64,000 nucleotides of DNA from Oscillospiraceae bacterium (GTDB taxonomy: Bacteria; Bacillota; Clostridia; Oscillospirales; Acutalibacteraceae): assembly GCA_022487055.1 (NCBI GenBank), contig JAKVJJ010000004.1, positions 20,295-84,294 on the forward strand. Reading direction: 5' to 3'. Of the stretch, positions 10,019 through 20,907 are shown one piece after another; the first letter of the stretch is position 1; each line of letters starts with the position of its first letter. A program made the translations under genes and the position numbers. The notes beneath the pieces were generated by a model. The model was not told the origin of the DNA, did not search any database, and saw only the letters and a program-made list of their open reading frames with translations.

Positions 10019-11622
10019 GCCTGCTCCTTTTTCACGACAATCTCGGCGGGTTTGCCGTCACAGTAATGCACGCCGCTGACGAAACCGCCGTGCTCCCATA
10101 CGCCGGTGCGCACGGTTTCCCCTGCGGCGGAGCGTTCCTCGCATGCACCCTCGGCAAAGCCGTCGCGAAAAGTGCCGGTCAAGGCGCCGCCGTCCGGCAG
10201 ATGCAGACAGCCCCGGCCGTTATAGCAGTCGCGGCGCCACTGGCCTTCATACAGAATTTTCCCATTATAATATTCGGTGCCCTGTCCATCGCGTCTGCCA
10301 TCCAACCACTGTCCGTAATAGGAGAGTGTACCGTCGCTGGCAAAGGCGGCGCCCCGTCCGGTGGGGACATTATTCTCCCACTGCCCGACAAAGAGGGAAC
10401 CGTCCCGCGCGCTGAAACTCACACCGAGTCCGCTGCGGCGGTTCTGCTTCCAGTTGCCGGCATAGCACAGCCTGCCGGACTTATAGTAATAAGTACCGAA
10501 GTCCTCACGCTTGTCGGCATGGAAGCCGCCCTCATAGGCTGTGTGACCGTTCTGCATCTGGGTGCGGCCCTGTCCCTCGCGCTTGTTATCCAGCAGTTTG
10601 CCGAAGTAAAAATAGCTTTCCGTGTCGCTCACCACGATGCGTTTGGCAGGGGTGGGCATTCCAGACACAGACTGAGCCAGCCGTGGTTCTTCCTGCGGCT
10701 GCGGCTTTTCCACCGGCCGCCGAAAAACGACCGGCACCGGCGCCACATCTTCCTCAATGACAGCGGGTTCCTCCGGCGCCTGCGTATCAATGATAACGCA
10801 GTCGTCCATTTCTTTTAGTGTTGGCAGCAGGACATTATCCCCCACCTCCAACATTAAGGGACCGTCCTCGCTTTCCAGTTCAAGATTGGGCTGAGGTGCA
10901 GTCACTTCTTCCAGTGCGTGCTCATTGCGAATAAACTGGAAGCTTATTTTTTCGGCCGGCGCCGTGTCCCAGTCCGGCACATCCTCCGCTTCCGCCTTAT
11001 CACGGTGGGCAGCGGCGTCTTTCCGCGCCTGCAGTTCGGCGGCGGTGCAATAATAGAAGCGTCCGTCGCTGGTATCCGCTGTAATATCCGGTTCTCCGGC
11101 GGCGTTGTTCATCCAGATGCGCGTGCTGTCATTTGCTTCCATCGGATAAGCGAGCAGCCGGTTATGCCGGTATTTTGCGATATGTAAATCAAAGCGCAGG
11201 CAGTCGATTTCCTCTCCCTCCGGTTTCAGCAGAAGTTCCGGGCACTTGGGATTCCCGCGAAAAAAGACGGACTGCATCCAACTGTGGTTCCGGTCAAAGT
11301 CATCTTTCTCCCGCAGGTCACCCGCGGTGTCCCATGTGAGCACCGTGTAGCCTGTCTGGGAAGCAACCGCCCGCTGGCGCACCTGCCCGCCGGAGGTAGT
11401 CAGCTCCCACTTCAGTCCGTGGCGGGTGACACGGTACTTTGCTGTGCTGTCTGCGCCGAAAGTTTCATCCGCCGCTTTGCCGTGCTGCGATGTACCGGCC
11501 TCAAAATAGCTTCTGCGCACTTTCCCCAGTAAGTCCAAGTCATCTTCCCGCATCTTCCGGCTGGTGACGGAGTAGTATATCCTGCCGCCCAATATGGCAC
11601 CCTTCTTTCCCATTTTCATCAT
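10015..11622 (-). CDS. MORN-repeat protein
   Basis: C-terminal tandem MORN-like repeats (YFGKLLDNKREGQGRTQMQNGHTAYEGGFHADKREDFGTYYY..., FVGQWENNVPTGRGAAFASDG, YYGQWLDGRRDGQGTEYYNGKILYEGQWRRDCYNGRG). Confidence 0.85.
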   Translation of the reverse strand: MMKMGKKGAILGGRIYYSVTSRKMREDDLDLLGKVRRSYFEAGTSQHGKAADETFGADSTAKYRVTRHGLKWELTTSGGQVRQRAVASQTGYTVLTWDTAGDLREKDDFDRNHSWMQSVFFRGNPKCPELLLKPEGEEIDCLRFDLHIAKYRHNRLLAYPMEANDSTRIWMNNAAGEPDITADTSDGRFYYCTAAELQARKDAAAHRDKAEAEDVPDWDTAPAEKISFQFIRNEHALEEVTAPQPNLELESEDGPLMLEVGDNVLLPTLKEMDDCVIIDTQAPEEPAVIEEDVAPVPVVFRRPVEKPQPQEEPRLAQSVSGMPTPAKRIVVSDTESYFYFGKLLDNKREGQGRTQMQNGHTAYEGGFHADKREDFGTYYYKSGRLCYAGNWKQNRRSGLGVSFSARDGSLFVGQWENNVPTGRGAAFASDGTLSYYGQWLDGRRDGQGTEYYNGKILYEGQWRRDCYNGRGCLHLPDGGALTGTFRDGFAEGACEERSAAGETVRTGVWEHGGFVSGVHYCDGKPAEIVVKKEQA

Positions 11623-11682
11623 TTACTTATTATAGAAAAAACAGCGAATGTATGCAAGCACTTTCGACAGGAACACGAAAGA

Positions 11683-11722
11683 CCGCCGCTCAGCACTCTC
11701 TGCACTGAGCGGCGGCCCTTCT
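11683..11722. terminator. Intrinsic terminator
   Basis: CCGCCGCTCAG - CACTCTCTGCA - CTGAGCGGCGG, followed by T-rich sequence on both strands. Confidence 0.7.
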
Positions 11723-11733
11723 TTACTTTAAAA

Positions 11734-11991
11734 TTACATTCCGATGCCAACCAAATGGCCAACCTCATCCATCATGCCGGTCACGGCACGTTTCGCGCGG
11801 TTTGCATTGCGGCGCAGGCGGCGGTCATTATCCATCGCCTTTTCTGCAAAAACTGCCGCAGCAATGCCAACAGCAATGCCAACACCGATTCCTCTCATCG
11901 TTCCCGCTGCACTTTTGAACATACGAATCACCCTCCCCGTTATAATTGCGGCGCCGATTATGACAAGCCCCATCATCATCATTCCCTCCAA
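11734..11991 (-). CDS. Small Gly-zipper membrane protein with basic tail
   Basis: 85 aa; AAGTMRGIGVGIAVGIAAAVFAEKAMDNDRRLRRNANRAKRAV. Correctly placed terminator downstream. Confidence 0.6.
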   Translation of the reverse strand: MEGMMMMGLVIIGAAIITGRVIRMFKSAAGTMRGIGVGIAVGIAAAVFAEKAMDNDRRLRRNANRAKRAVTGMMDEVGHLVGIGM

Positions 11992-12226
11992 GCTCTGTTT
12001 TATCTGGTGTAATTCCTGTGAAGGATGCCTGCGTCTGGCAGACTTTTTCCCTTCTCGTTTTTATCCTGCTGCTTTTTCTTTTTCAGTATTAAAGTATCTA
12101 CCTGCGCGGCAATTTCATGCGCGGAAGTTCCTTCCGGCTTTGTTTTTCATTGAAAATGTATTATAATTTGCGATGTCCGCATGAAACAAATCACAGAATC
12201 CGCACATACTAACAGAATAAGAAGGA

Positions 12227-12733
12227 ATGGATATGTATACGCTCAATCTAGTACTGGTCGAACCAGAAATTCCCCAGAATACCGGAAACATCGCCCGCAC
12301 CTGCGCACTGACGGGTGCCCGGCTGCATTTAGTCGGCCCAATGGGATTCCAAATTGACGACAAAAAGCTGAAACGCGCCGGCCTGGATTACTGGCATCTG
12401 CTGGACATCTCCTATTACAACAGTCTGGAAGAGTTCTTTGCCAAAAATAACGGCCCGTATTTCTATTTCTCCACAAAGGGGCAGCATATCCATTCTGACA
12501 TTCCATATCCTAACGGCTGTTATCTTGTTTTCGGCAAGGAAAGCGCTGGTCTGTCGGAGGAGCTGCTGAAAAAGCACCCGGAATCCTGTGTGCGTATTCC
12601 CATGCTGAACCATCCCGATGCCCGCAGCCTGAATCTTTCCAACAGTGCCGCTATCGGTGCCTATGAGGTTCTGCGTCAGTGGAATTATCCGGAACTTCTC
12701 TGCAAGGGGCAGCTTCACCATTTGCATTGGTAA
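12227..12733 (+). CDS. trmL: tRNA (cytidine(34)-2'-O)-methyltransferase (SPOUT family)
   Basis: LNLVLVEPEIPQNTGNIARTCALTGARLHLVGPMGF; VFGKESAGLSEELL; RIPMLNHPDARSLNLSNSAAI. Confidence 0.93.
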   Translation: MDMYTLNLVLVEPEIPQNTGNIARTCALTGARLHLVGPMGFQIDDKKLKRAGLDYWHLLDISYYNSLEEFFAKNNGPYFYFSTKGQHIHSDIPYPNGCYLVFGKESAGLSEELLKKHPESCVRIPMLNHPDARSLNLSNSAAIGAYEVLRQWNYPELLCKGQLHHLHW

Positions 12734-12823
12734 AAATAATAGTAAAAGATAATAGTTGTTAGGTCTGCAATCGGAAAGATTGTGAAAAAATCAACAAATT
12801 TTGCGCAAAGCGCCCGTAAATCC

Positions 12824-12852
12824 TTGAAAAAGGCCTATATTCGCTGTATAAT
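12824..12852 (+). promoter_or_regulatory. SigmaA-type promoter upstream of pgk
   Basis: TTGAAA - 17 nt - TATAAT. Confidence 0.7.
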
Positions 12853-12921
12853 TATGATGCACAAAAAGGTTTTTTATATGTATTGAATTGTTGAACCAAC
12901 TAGGAAAAAGGAGTGTTACCC

Positions 12922-14118
12922 ATGAACTACCTTAACAAAAAGACCGTCGAAGACATTGATGTCGCCGGTAAGAAGGTACTCGTCCGCTGCGATTTCAACG
13001 TCCCATTCGATGGTGCCGGAAATATCAGCGATACAAAACGCATTGACGGCGCACTGCCCACCATCAAGTATCTGATTGACCACCACGCAAAAGTGATTCT
13101 CTGCTCTCACCTCGGCCGGCCGAAGGGTGAATTCAACATGAAGTATTCCCTTGCTCCGGTTGCCAAGTGCCTCTCTCAGAAGCTTGGTCAGGAAGTCAAG
13201 ATGTCCAAAGACGTGATTGGTGAGGATGCAAAGCGCATTGCTGCTTCTCTGAAGGACGGCGAAGTCGAGCTGCTGGAAAATGTCCGCTTCCATAAAGAAG
13301 AGGAAAAGAACGATCCTGCTTTTGCAAAAGAGCTTGCTTCCATGGCTGAAATTTATGTCAATGATGCTTTCGGCACTGCTCACCGTGCGCATGCTTCCAC
13401 TGCCGGTGTCGCGGATTATCTCCCGGCTGTCTGCGGCTTCCTCATCCAGAAAGAAATTTCTGTGATGGGCAAGGCATTGCAGGATCCGAAGCGCCCATTT
13501 GTTGCAATTCTGGGCGGCGCTAAGGTTTCCGATAAGATTGGCGTCATTACTAACCTGCTGGATAAGGTGGACACGCTTATCATCGGCGGCGCAATGGCTT
13601 ATACCTTTATGAATGCGCTTGGCTACAGCATTGGTTCTTCCCGCACAGAGCCGGACAAGATTGATACCGCAAAGGATATCATGGCCAAGGCAAAGGAAAA
13701 GGGCGTTCACTTCCTGATTCCGATTGATAATGTTGTTGGCAAAGAGTTCGACGAAAATACAGAGCATCAGATTACGCCATCTGATTCCATTCCGGACGGC
13801 TGGATGGGCTTGGACATTGGACCCAAGACTTCCGCTCTGTTTGCAAATGCAATTAAAGGTGCCGGCACAGTTGTCTGGAACGGCCCGATGGGCGTTTCCG
13901 AATGGAAAGCGTTCGCAAGCGGAACAATCGCTGTGGCAAAGGCCGTGGCAGACAGCGGTGCAATCTCCATCATTGGCGGCGGCGACTCCGCAGCAGCAGT
14001 CGAAAACCTCGGCTTTGCTGATAAGATGACACACATCTCTACCGGCGGCGGCGCTTCCCTTGAATTCCTCGAGGGCAAAGTTCTGCCCGGCATTGCCTGC
14101 CTGAACGATAAAGACTAA
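12922..14118 (+). CDS. pgk: Phosphoglycerate kinase
   Basis: [63 protein letters not shown]. Confidence 0.97.
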   Translation: MNYLNKKTVEDIDVAGKKVLVRCDFNVPFDGAGNISDTKRIDGALPTIKYLIDHHAKVILCSHLGRPKGEFNMKYSLAPVAKCLSQKLGQEVKMSKDVIGEDAKRIAASLKDGEVELLENVRFHKEEEKNDPAFAKELASMAEIYVNDAFGTAHRAHASTAGVADYLPAVCGFLIQKEISVMGKALQDPKRPFVAILGGAKVSDKIGVITNLLDKVDTLIIGGAMAYTFMNALGYSIGSSRTEPDKIDTAKDIMAKAKEKGVHFLIPIDNVVGKEFDENTEHQITPSDSIPDGWMGLDIGPKTSALFANAIKGAGTVVWNGPMGVSEWKAFASGTIAVAKAVADSGAISIIGGGDSAAAVENLGFADKMTHISTGGGASLEFLEGKVLPGIACLNDKD

Positions 14119-14126
14119 TTTTTGCC

Positions 14127-14162
14127 GGAGGGACGGGGAGAATTCTCCCGTCCCTCCTTTTG
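14127..14162 (+). terminator. Intrinsic terminator after pgk
   Basis: GGAGGGACGGGGAGAATTCTCCCGTCCCTCCTTTT. Confidence 0.8.
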
Positions 14163-14241
14163 CATCTTCCGCAGTTTTATTGTATACTGGTTTCGGCCAG
14201 TCCAATTTAAAAAATTTCTGTTAAATAAAGGAGCGTTTCAC

Positions 14242-15006
14242 ATGAATAAAGCAAAGCGCAAGGCCGTCATTGCCGGTAACTGGAAAATGAACAAAACTCC
14301 AGCAGAAGCAAAAACACTAATTGAGGGAATTAAGCCGCTGGTTAAAGATGCCGGCTGCGGTGTTGTCTGCTGTGTCCCCTATGTTGACCTCTCTGTTGTG
14401 CTGGAAGCTGCCAAAGGCACCAACATTGGTGTCGGCGCTGAGAACTGCCACTGGGAAAAGAGCGGCGCCTACACCGGTGAAATTTCCGCTGAGATGCTCG
14501 CTTCCATGGGCGTGCAGTATGTGATTATCGGCCACAGTGAGCGCCGCCAGTATTTCGGCGAAACAAATGAGACCGTCAACAAGCGTGTTCGTGCCGCACT
14601 GGATGCCGGCCTGAACGTCATTCTGTGCGTTGGCGAAAGTCTTGCACAGCGTGAGCAGGGTATCACCAGCGAATTGGTCGCTCTGCAGACAAAGATTGCT
14701 CTTGGCGGAGTTTCCAAGGACGAGCTGAAGCGCGTCATCATCGCTTATGAACCAATCTGGGCAATCGGCACCGGCAAGACTGCCACCAGTGCACAGGCAA
14801 ACGAGGTCTGCAAGACAATTCGTGAAACAGTCGCTTCCATTTATGATGCAGATGCAGCCGAAGCACTGACCATTCAATACGGCGGCTCCATGAAGCCGGG
14901 CAATGCACCAGAACTGCTGGCTCAGCCAGATGTTGACGGCGGTCTTATTGGCGGCGCATCCTTGAAGCCAGACGACTTTGCAGCCATCGTCAAAGCCGCT
15001 GACTAA
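14242..15006 (+). CDS. tpiA: Triosephosphate isomerase
   Basis: VIAGNWKMNKTPAEA, VIIGHSERRQYFGE, IAYEPIWAIGTGKTA, GLIGGASLKPDDF. ATG at 14242 with GGAG upstream. Confidence 0.97.
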   Translation: MNKAKRKAVIAGNWKMNKTPAEAKTLIEGIKPLVKDAGCGVVCCVPYVDLSVVLEAAKGTNIGVGAENCHWEKSGAYTGEISAEMLASMGVQYVIIGHSERRQYFGETNETVNKRVRAALDAGLNVILCVGESLAQREQGITSELVALQTKIALGGVSKDELKRVIIAYEPIWAIGTGKTATSAQANEVCKTIRETVASIYDADAAEALTIQYGGSMKPGNAPELLAQPDVDGGLIGGASLKPDDFAAIVKAAD

Positions 15007-15119
15007 CCAGGCTAAGCCTGGATGCAGTCCGCGAGTCTGTGCGCTTTTCATAACTTTGGGCCTAAGCACCCGCGGCTGAAGGCAAGCGCAAACGAAATGT
15101 GCTTTGCAGACAATCCTAT

Positions 15120-15205
15120 ATGGGCAAAGTACAAAAGTTCCGTCCGTCTTTTCAAAGGCGGTGGGGCTTGGGGCAAAGCCTCAAGGTCTTACAGTAAAAT
15201 ATAGA
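15120..15205 (+). repeat. Possible dispersed intergenic repeat fragment
   Basis: Non-coding TTCCGTCCGTCTTTTCAAAGGCGGTGGGGCTTGGGGCAAAGCCTCAAGG between tpiA and gpmI resembles G-rich intergenic repeats I associate with Ruminococcaceae-type genomes. Recalled resemblance only. Confidence 0.3.
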
Positions 15206-15238
15206 AGCAGAATTTTTTCAACAGAAAGGATACGAACT

Positions 15239-16753
15239 ATGGCAAAAAAACCTGTTATCCTTATCATTATGGATGGCTGCGGCATCGCTCCGGAAAAGGG
15301 CAACGCCGTTGCAGCCGCCAAAAAACCGAATCTTGACCGTCTGTTCATGGCCAACCCACACACGCAAATTGGCGCTTCCGGCCTTGATGTCGGTCTGCCG
15401 GACGGCCAGATGGGCAACAGTGAAGTCGGACACACCAATATGGGTGCCGGCCGCATTGTGTATCAGGAACTCACCCGCATCACCAAGTCAATCAAAGACG
15501 GGCCATTCTTCACCAATCCGGCTTTCCAAAAAGCCATTGACAACTGCAAAAAGAACAACAGCGCTCTGCACATCTTCGGCCTGCTCTCCACAGGCGGCGT
15601 GCACAGCCACCTGACACATATTTATGCACTGGTCGAGCTGGCAAAACGTGCTGGCCTTTCTAAAGTTTATCTGCACGCTTTCCTTGACGGCCGTGACGTG
15701 CCGCCGAAGTCCGGCAAGAATTTTGCCGCACAGTGTGATGCCAAACTGAAAGAAATTGGCGTTGGCAAAATTGCCACCGTGTCCGGCCGCTATTACGCAA
15801 TGGACCGTGACAATAACTGGGACCGTCTGAATAAAGCTTATTCCGCGATTGTTTACGGCGAGGGTCAAACCGCCTCCACGGCTGAAGAAGCAATCCAGAA
15901 TTCCTATGATAAAGATACAACGGATGAATTTGTGCTGCCGACCGTCATTGACAAAGCCGGCACTGTCAAGCCAAACGATTCCATTATCTTTGCAAACTTC
16001 CGCCCGGACCGCGCACGTCAGCTTACCCGTGCCTTTGTAGACGAAAAGTTTGATGGCTTTGAGCGCAAAAACGGCTGCTTCCCGGTCACCTTTGTTACCA
16101 TGGCACAGTATGACGCGTCCATGCCGAATGTCACCGTTGCTTTCCCGCCGGAAGAACTTTCCAATACACTGGGCGAGTACATCTCCAAGCTGGGCATGAC
16201 ACAACTGCGCATCGCCGAAACCGAGAAGTACGCGCATGTGACGTTCTTCTTTAACGGCGGCGTGGAGGACCCGTATCCGGGTGAAGACCGCATTTTGGTG
16301 AAATCTCCGAAAGTTGCCACCTATGACCTGCAGCCGGAAATGAGCGCACCGGAAGTCACCGCAAAACTGGTTGATGCCATCCATTCCGGCAAGTACGACA
16401 TGATTATCCTGAACTTTGCGAACTGCGATATGGTTGGCCACACCGGTGTGTTCCCGGCTGCCGTGAAGGCAGTGGAAACCGTTGACACCTGTGTCGGAAA
16501 AGTCACAGATGCCATTGCTGACATGGGCGGCGTTGCACTTATCACGGCTGACCACGGCAATGCGGATAAGATGGTCGATGAAGACGGTAAGCCTTTCACC
16601 GCGCACACCACCAATCCGGTTCCATTCTGTGTGGTCGGTTATCCCTGCAAGCTGCGTGAGGGCGGATGCCTCGCGGACATTGCGCCCACCATGCTGCAGA
16701 TTATGAACCTCAAAAAGCCGGAAGAAATGACCGGCAAAAGCCTTATTCAGTAA
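15239..16753 (+). CDS. gpmI: 2,3-bisphosphoglycerate-independent phosphoglycerate mutase
   Basis: [64 protein letters not shown] at 15239 after AGAAAGG. Confidence 0.96.
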   Translation: MAKKPVILIIMDGCGIAPEKGNAVAAAKKPNLDRLFMANPHTQIGASGLDVGLPDGQMGNSEVGHTNMGAGRIVYQELTRITKSIKDGPFFTNPAFQKAIDNCKKNNSALHIFGLLSTGGVHSHLTHIYALVELAKRAGLSKVYLHAFLDGRDVPPKSGKNFAAQCDAKLKEIGVGKIATVSGRYYAMDRDNNWDRLNKAYSAIVYGEGQTASTAEEAIQNSYDKDTTDEFVLPTVIDKAGTVKPNDSIIFANFRPDRARQLTRAFVDEKFDGFERKNGCFPVTFVTMAQYDASMPNVTVAFPPEELSNTLGEYISKLGMTQLRIAETEKYAHVTFFFNGGVEDPYPGEDRILVKSPKVATYDLQPEMSAPEVTAKLVDAIHSGKYDMIILNFANCDMVGHTGVFPAAVKAVETVDTCVGKVTDAIADMGGVALITADHGNADKMVDEDGKPFTAHTTNPVPFCVVGYPCKLREGGCLADIAPTMLQIMNLKKPEEMTGKSLIQ

Positions 16754-16834
16754 GTATGTTATAAAAAGCATCTAATGTGGCATTGCTGAAAAATCGGCTT
16801 TTCCCACTGCGGTACTTTTCTGCTGATAGAATTA

Positions 16835-16878
16835 CAAAAATCCGGTTGTCTGTTAAAAAACAGGCTGCCGGATTTTTG
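16835..16878. terminator. Bidirectional terminator between convergent gpmI and GH51 gene
   Basis: CAAAAATCCGG...TCTGTT AAAA AACAGG...CCGGATTTTTG. Confidence 0.8.
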
Positions 16879-16897
16879 TATATCTGTATTTGCTGTT

Positions 16898-18370
16898 TTA
16901 TTGAACTGTAATTTCCACAACGCTGCAGGCAGGCATATCAAATGTAATGGTGTCACCCTTGCTATGAATGTTTGTCATTGGCACAGGCTGAACGGTATCC
17001 GGTGCGTCAAAGGTATTATGTGCATTCATCTTTCCGGTCAGAATACGACCGCTGACATTATCCAGATCCTTGTTCAGGACACGACACTCAATGGTTTCCA
17101 TGCCGCTCAAGGCTGCGTTTGCCGCTGTGAAGTGCAACACACCTCCAGCATCCACCGAAGCGGAAACACTGACTTGTGGAAACTCCTCGCCCTTGTTGCC
17201 GACTTCAGTGGTGTCAACATAGCTGTCCACCAGTTCTGCGTCCTGATGGTCTTTGTACAAATCAAAGACATGATAAGTCGGTGTGAGCAGCATCTTGTCG
17301 CCCTCTGTCAGGATAACAGACTGTAGCACATTCACCATCTGGGCAACACAGGCCATAATGACACGGTCGCTGTGGTGGTTAAAGATATTCAGTGTGAGTG
17401 CCGCAATCAGCGCATCACGCATGGTGTTCTGCTGATACAGGAAGCCCGGATTCGTACCCGGCTCCACATCGTACCATGCACCCCATTCATCCACAATCAG
17501 ACCGACTCGGTGCTGCGGGTCATATTTGTTCATAATCTGCGTATGATTGGAAACCAGTTCCTCCATGCGCAGTGCTTTCTTCAGAGTCGTGTAATATTCC
17601 TCAGATGTAAAGTCTGTTGCGGAACCCTTATGCTCCCAGTCCTGCGGGGTGGTGTAATAATGAAGCGTAATGGCATCCATAAAGCGGCCAGCGCTCTCCA
17701 TCACCTTGTCCATCCAGTTGTAGTCGTCCACATTCGGACCGCACGCAATCCGGAACAGCTTATTTTCACCGTAATTGCGGGCAAACGTCTGGTAGCGACG
17801 GAACAGGTCTGCATAGTACTCCGGGCGCATATTGCCACCGCAACCCCAGTTTTCATTGCCGACACCAAAATATTTGACACCCCATGGCTTTTCGCGGCCA
17901 TTTTGTTTGCGCAATTCGGTCATTGGGGAAATGCCGTCAAAGTTCAGGTATTCCACCCATTCACTCATTTCCTGCACTGTGCCGGAACCAACATTGCCGT
18001 TGACATATGGCTGACACCCAATCTGGCGGCACAGTTCCATAAATTCATGCGTGCCAAAAGAGTTGTCCTCTGTCACACCGCCCCAGTTGGTGTTGACCAT
18101 CTTTTTGCGGTTTTCCTTTGGACCGATGCCGTCTTTCCAGTGATACTCATCGGCAAAACATCCGCCGGGCCAGCGCAGCACGGGCACACGGATATTGCGC
18201 AGCGCCGCCACAACGTCCTTGCGCATACCTTTTTCATTTGGAATGGAAGAATTTTCACCGACATAAATGCCATTATAAATGCACCTGCCAAGATGCTCTG
18301 AAAAATGGCCATAAATATTCCTGTTGATTTTGCTCTTTTTGCGAGCTGTATCAATCGTAATTCTACTCAT
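16898..18370 (-). CDS. abfA: Alpha-L-arabinofuranosidase, GH51 family
   Basis: [61 protein letters not shown]. Start at [11 protein letters not shown] preferred. Confidence 0.93.
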   Translation of the reverse strand: MSRITIDTARKKSKINRNIYGHFSEHLGRCIYNGIYVGENSSIPNEKGMRKDVVAALRNIRVPVLRWPGGCFADEYHWKDGIGPKENRKKMVNTNWGGVTEDNSFGTHEFMELCRQIGCQPYVNGNVGSGTVQEMSEWVEYLNFDGISPMTELRKQNGREKPWGVKYFGVGNENWGCGGNMRPEYYADLFRRYQTFARNYGENKLFRIACGPNVDDYNWMDKVMESAGRFMDAITLHYYTTPQDWEHKGSATDFTSEEYYTTLKKALRMEELVSNHTQIMNKYDPQHRVGLIVDEWGAWYDVEPGTNPGFLYQQNTMRDALIAALTLNIFNHHSDRVIMACVAQMVNVLQSVILTEGDKMLLTPTYHVFDLYKDHQDAELVDSYVDTTEVGNKGEEFPQVSVSASVDAGGVLHFTAANAALSGMETIECRVLNKDLDNVSGRILTGKMNAHNTFDAPDTVQPVPMTNIHSKGDTITFDMPACSVVEITVQ

Positions 18371-18754
18371 TTCAATATGCTCCTTTTCATTTGGCAAAAG
18401 ATGAAATGCGGAATGTATTTTGTCCGCATAATTTCAGTATATTGCTTTCTTTTTGTGTTTACAAGGTAAGAATCAAGCATAACAGTGGAAATCATTTCCC
18501 TCTGTTTTTGTGTATTATTAACAATACGCTCTTTAAAACCCGATGGCTGAATGTACTATTCCCTTGACAGAACCAATGGTTCCAGAATCAAGATAATCGT
18601 TATCAAAGCGTTTACAGCTTTCATAATTGAGTTTTCTGATTGCCAAGACGGTAAACATATATATGGATTTTCTTCTGCCTAATTCCATAAAATGAATTGA
18701 ATCTATTTTGAACCTGTGTCATAATAAAATTATCTGCCACAAGGAGGCTTCACA

Positions 18755-19237
18755 ATGGAAATTGAACGAAAATGGCTGATGACACAGAAACCACAGAATC
18801 TACCCGTGCTGGAGAAAGCTGTGCTGTATCAGGGATATCTAAGCACACATCCCACCGTACGCATTCGCAGCAAAGAATGCAGCGGAAAATCTGGATGGAA
18901 GCTGTGCATCAAAGGCAAGGGCACTCTGGTGCGTGAGGAAATCGAGCTGGACTTGACGCAGAAAAAATTCGAGGCACTCTCCCACCTGCTGGCCAAACCG
19001 ATGATTCGCAAAGATTACACGGCCTTTTCTCTGCCGGACGGACTCCGGCTGGAATACAGTGAAGTGGACACCGGTGCGCCAGACGCTTTCGCTTACGCGG
19101 AAGTAGAATTCGATAGTGTGGAGGCAGCACATGCCTTTGTCCCGCCAACGTTTCTCGGACGTGAAGTTACTGAAGAACCCGGCTGGACAATGGCGGATTT
19201 TTGGGAGCGCCGCGCACCCATCTGTTCCAATCCATGA
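18755..19237 (+). CDS. CYTH domain protein (triphosphate tunnel metalloenzyme family)
   Basis: N-terminal MEIERKWL, VRIRSKE, KLCIKGKGTLVREEIELD, AYAEVEFDS. Confidence 0.9.
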   Translation: MEIERKWLMTQKPQNLPVLEKAVLYQGYLSTHPTVRIRSKECSGKSGWKLCIKGKGTLVREEIELDLTQKKFEALSHLLAKPMIRKDYTAFSLPDGLRLEYSEVDTGAPDAFAYAEVEFDSVEAAHAFVPPTFLGREVTEEPGWTMADFWERRAPICSNP

Positions 19238-19249
19238 GGAGGAATCGTC

Positions 19250-20233
19250 ATGCGCTTTTTCGATTTGCACTGTGATACCGTCAGCACTCAAGTCGCACGT
19301 TCGGGCGGCAAAACGCATCTGCTGCGCAATACCGGTCACCTTGACTTGGAGCGTCTGAAAAAAAGCGGCAGTCTGGCGCAGGTCTTTGCCGCATTTCTGC
19401 CCACCCATGAGGCTGCCGCTGAGGTCGGCATTACAGTTGGCCCCAAGGAACTGTTTGACCAAATATACGCCTACTATCAGAAAGAGCTGCAGGCAAACAG
19501 CGAAATTCTGGCGTCGGCGCTCTCCGGAGCAGACATTCTTGCCAATGACCGTGCTGGCCTCCTGTCTGCCATTTTGAGCATTGAGGACTGTGTGCTGCTG
19601 GACGGCAGTTTGCGCCGTATCGGTTCCCTTTACCGCAAAGGTGTACGGATTATGACATTGACATGGAATTATGAAAATTCCCTCGGCTATCCTGCCAGCC
19701 CGATTCCGGCGGATATGACACAGGGGTTAAAGCCTTTCGGTGTGGATGCCGTGCGCAAAATGCAGGAGCTCGGCATTCTGGTGGATGTTTCCCATTTGTC
19801 GGACGGCGGTTTTCAAGATGTTGCCCGACTTTCCCGCCAATCACACATTCCTTTTGCCGCCACACATTCCTGTGCCCGTGCGCTGTGTCCGCATCCGCGC
19901 AATCTGACCGATGAAATGCTCAAAGTGATTGGAGAAACCGGTTCTGTCTGCGGCATTAATTTCAGTGCCCATTTCTTAAATGGCTTGACACAAAACTACA
20001 CCAAAACCGATGACATTGTGCAGTGCGCCCGCCACATCCGCAACCAAGCCGGCATTGATGCACTGGCACTCGGTTCTGACTTTGACGGCATTAATTCCGA
20101 GCTCGAATTTAAAGACTGCAGCGGTCTGCCTCAGCTTGCGGATGCGCTGGCAATGTACTTTCCAGCAGATGAAGTCGAAAAAATCTGCTGGAAAAATGCC
20201 CTGCGTGTTTTTACGGAAGCCACACACGGATAA
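19250..20233 (+). CDS. Membrane (renal) dipeptidase family M19
   Basis: FFDLHCDTVSTQ; LTWNYENSLGYPA; GILVDVSHLSDGGF; FAATHSCARALCPHPRNLTDEML; ALGSDFDGI. Confidence 0.92.
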   Translation: MRFFDLHCDTVSTQVARSGGKTHLLRNTGHLDLERLKKSGSLAQVFAAFLPTHEAAAEVGITVGPKELFDQIYAYYQKELQANSEILASALSGADILANDRAGLLSAILSIEDCVLLDGSLRRIGSLYRKGVRIMTLTWNYENSLGYPASPIPADMTQGLKPFGVDAVRKMQELGILVDVSHLSDGGFQDVARLSRQSHIPFAATHSCARALCPHPRNLTDEMLKVIGETGSVCGINFSAHFLNGLTQNYTKTDDIVQCARHIRNQAGIDALALGSDFDGINSELEFKDCSGLPQLADALAMYFPADEVEKICWKNALRVFTEATHG

Positions 20234-20254
20234 CCCTCACTAAAAGATATTAAA

Positions 20255-20306
20255 AAAGCATCAGCCGCTGTCATTCCGAAAATCCGGAACCAGCGGCTGA
20301 TGCTTT
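20255..20306. terminator. Bidirectional terminator
   Basis: AAAGCATCAGCCGCTG ... CAGCGGCTGATGCTTT, 16-bp perfect arms. Confidence 0.8.
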
Positions 20307-20358
20307 ATGAGCTCAGTTGCATTGGTATTTGTTATGTACCATTTCGTTCTTAAAAGAT

Positions 20359-20904
20359 TCAGTGTACAGCAAACAAATGCTGCGCAGCTTTAGAACGGTT
20401 GAGTGCATAGAACAGCACCAGTCCACCGCCGGTGCACATGATCAGCTCACCAAGGCCAACCAAACCGGCATTGGTAAAGAACATCTGCGCACCGAAATTG
20501 GCAAGCGCCAACTGGCTGCCAGTGCCAAGGCAAGTGATTTCAAAGGAAATAATCACGGCATTGCAAATGACCGGCATCAGAGAGGACACAACCGGAAGTC
20601 CTTTCCAACGAATATTCCGCAGTGCATAGCTCAGCAGCGCGCCCAGCAAGGTTGCCGCTGTGCCAAAAATCCAGTCGACCGGGCCAAGTGGGCTGGAAAG
20701 GTTGCCTAAGAAGCAACCGACCGCCAGCCCCGGCACCGCTGCCGATGTAAACACCGGCAAGATGGTCAACAGTTCACTGAAACGGCACTGCACCGCCATG
20801 GAGCCGACTCCAAGTGCATTGGCAAGGAAAGTCAGCACCACATAAATGGCTGCAATCAATCCTGCCTGTGCCAGATACACCACAGACTTTTTCGTACTTT
20901 GCAT
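20359..20904 (-). CDS. queT: QueT-family (ECF-type) transporter, putative queuosine-precursor uptake
   Basis: MQSTKKSVVYLAQAGLIAAIYVVLTFLANALGVGSMAVQCRFSELLTILPVFTSAAVPGLAVGCFLGNLSSPLGPVDWIFGTAATLLGALLSY matches the QueT pattern. Start re-called to ~20904. Confidence 0.75.
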   Translation of the reverse strand: MQSTKKSVVYLAQAGLIAAIYVVLTFLANALGVGSMAVQCRFSELLTILPVFTSAAVPGLAVGCFLGNLSSPLGPVDWIFGTAATLLGALLSYALRNIRWKGLPVVSSLMPVICNAVIISFEITCLGTGSQLALANFGAQMFFTNAGLVGLGELIMCTGGGLVLFYALNRSKAAQHLFAVH

Positions 20905-20907
20905 ATT

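Noticed and set aside
12916-14205. 429-aa minus-strand ORF antisense to pgk
   Set aside because: Codon-usage artefact opposite a clear pgk gene. The same applies to 14317..15069(-), 15488..16771(-), 8765..10066(+) and 17372..18301(+).
18601-18616. Catabolite responsive element (TGTAAACGCTTTGATA on the minus strand) upstream of GH51
   Set aside because: Close to the cre consensus but with a mismatch, and more than 230 nt upstream of the start. Too weak to list as a feature.
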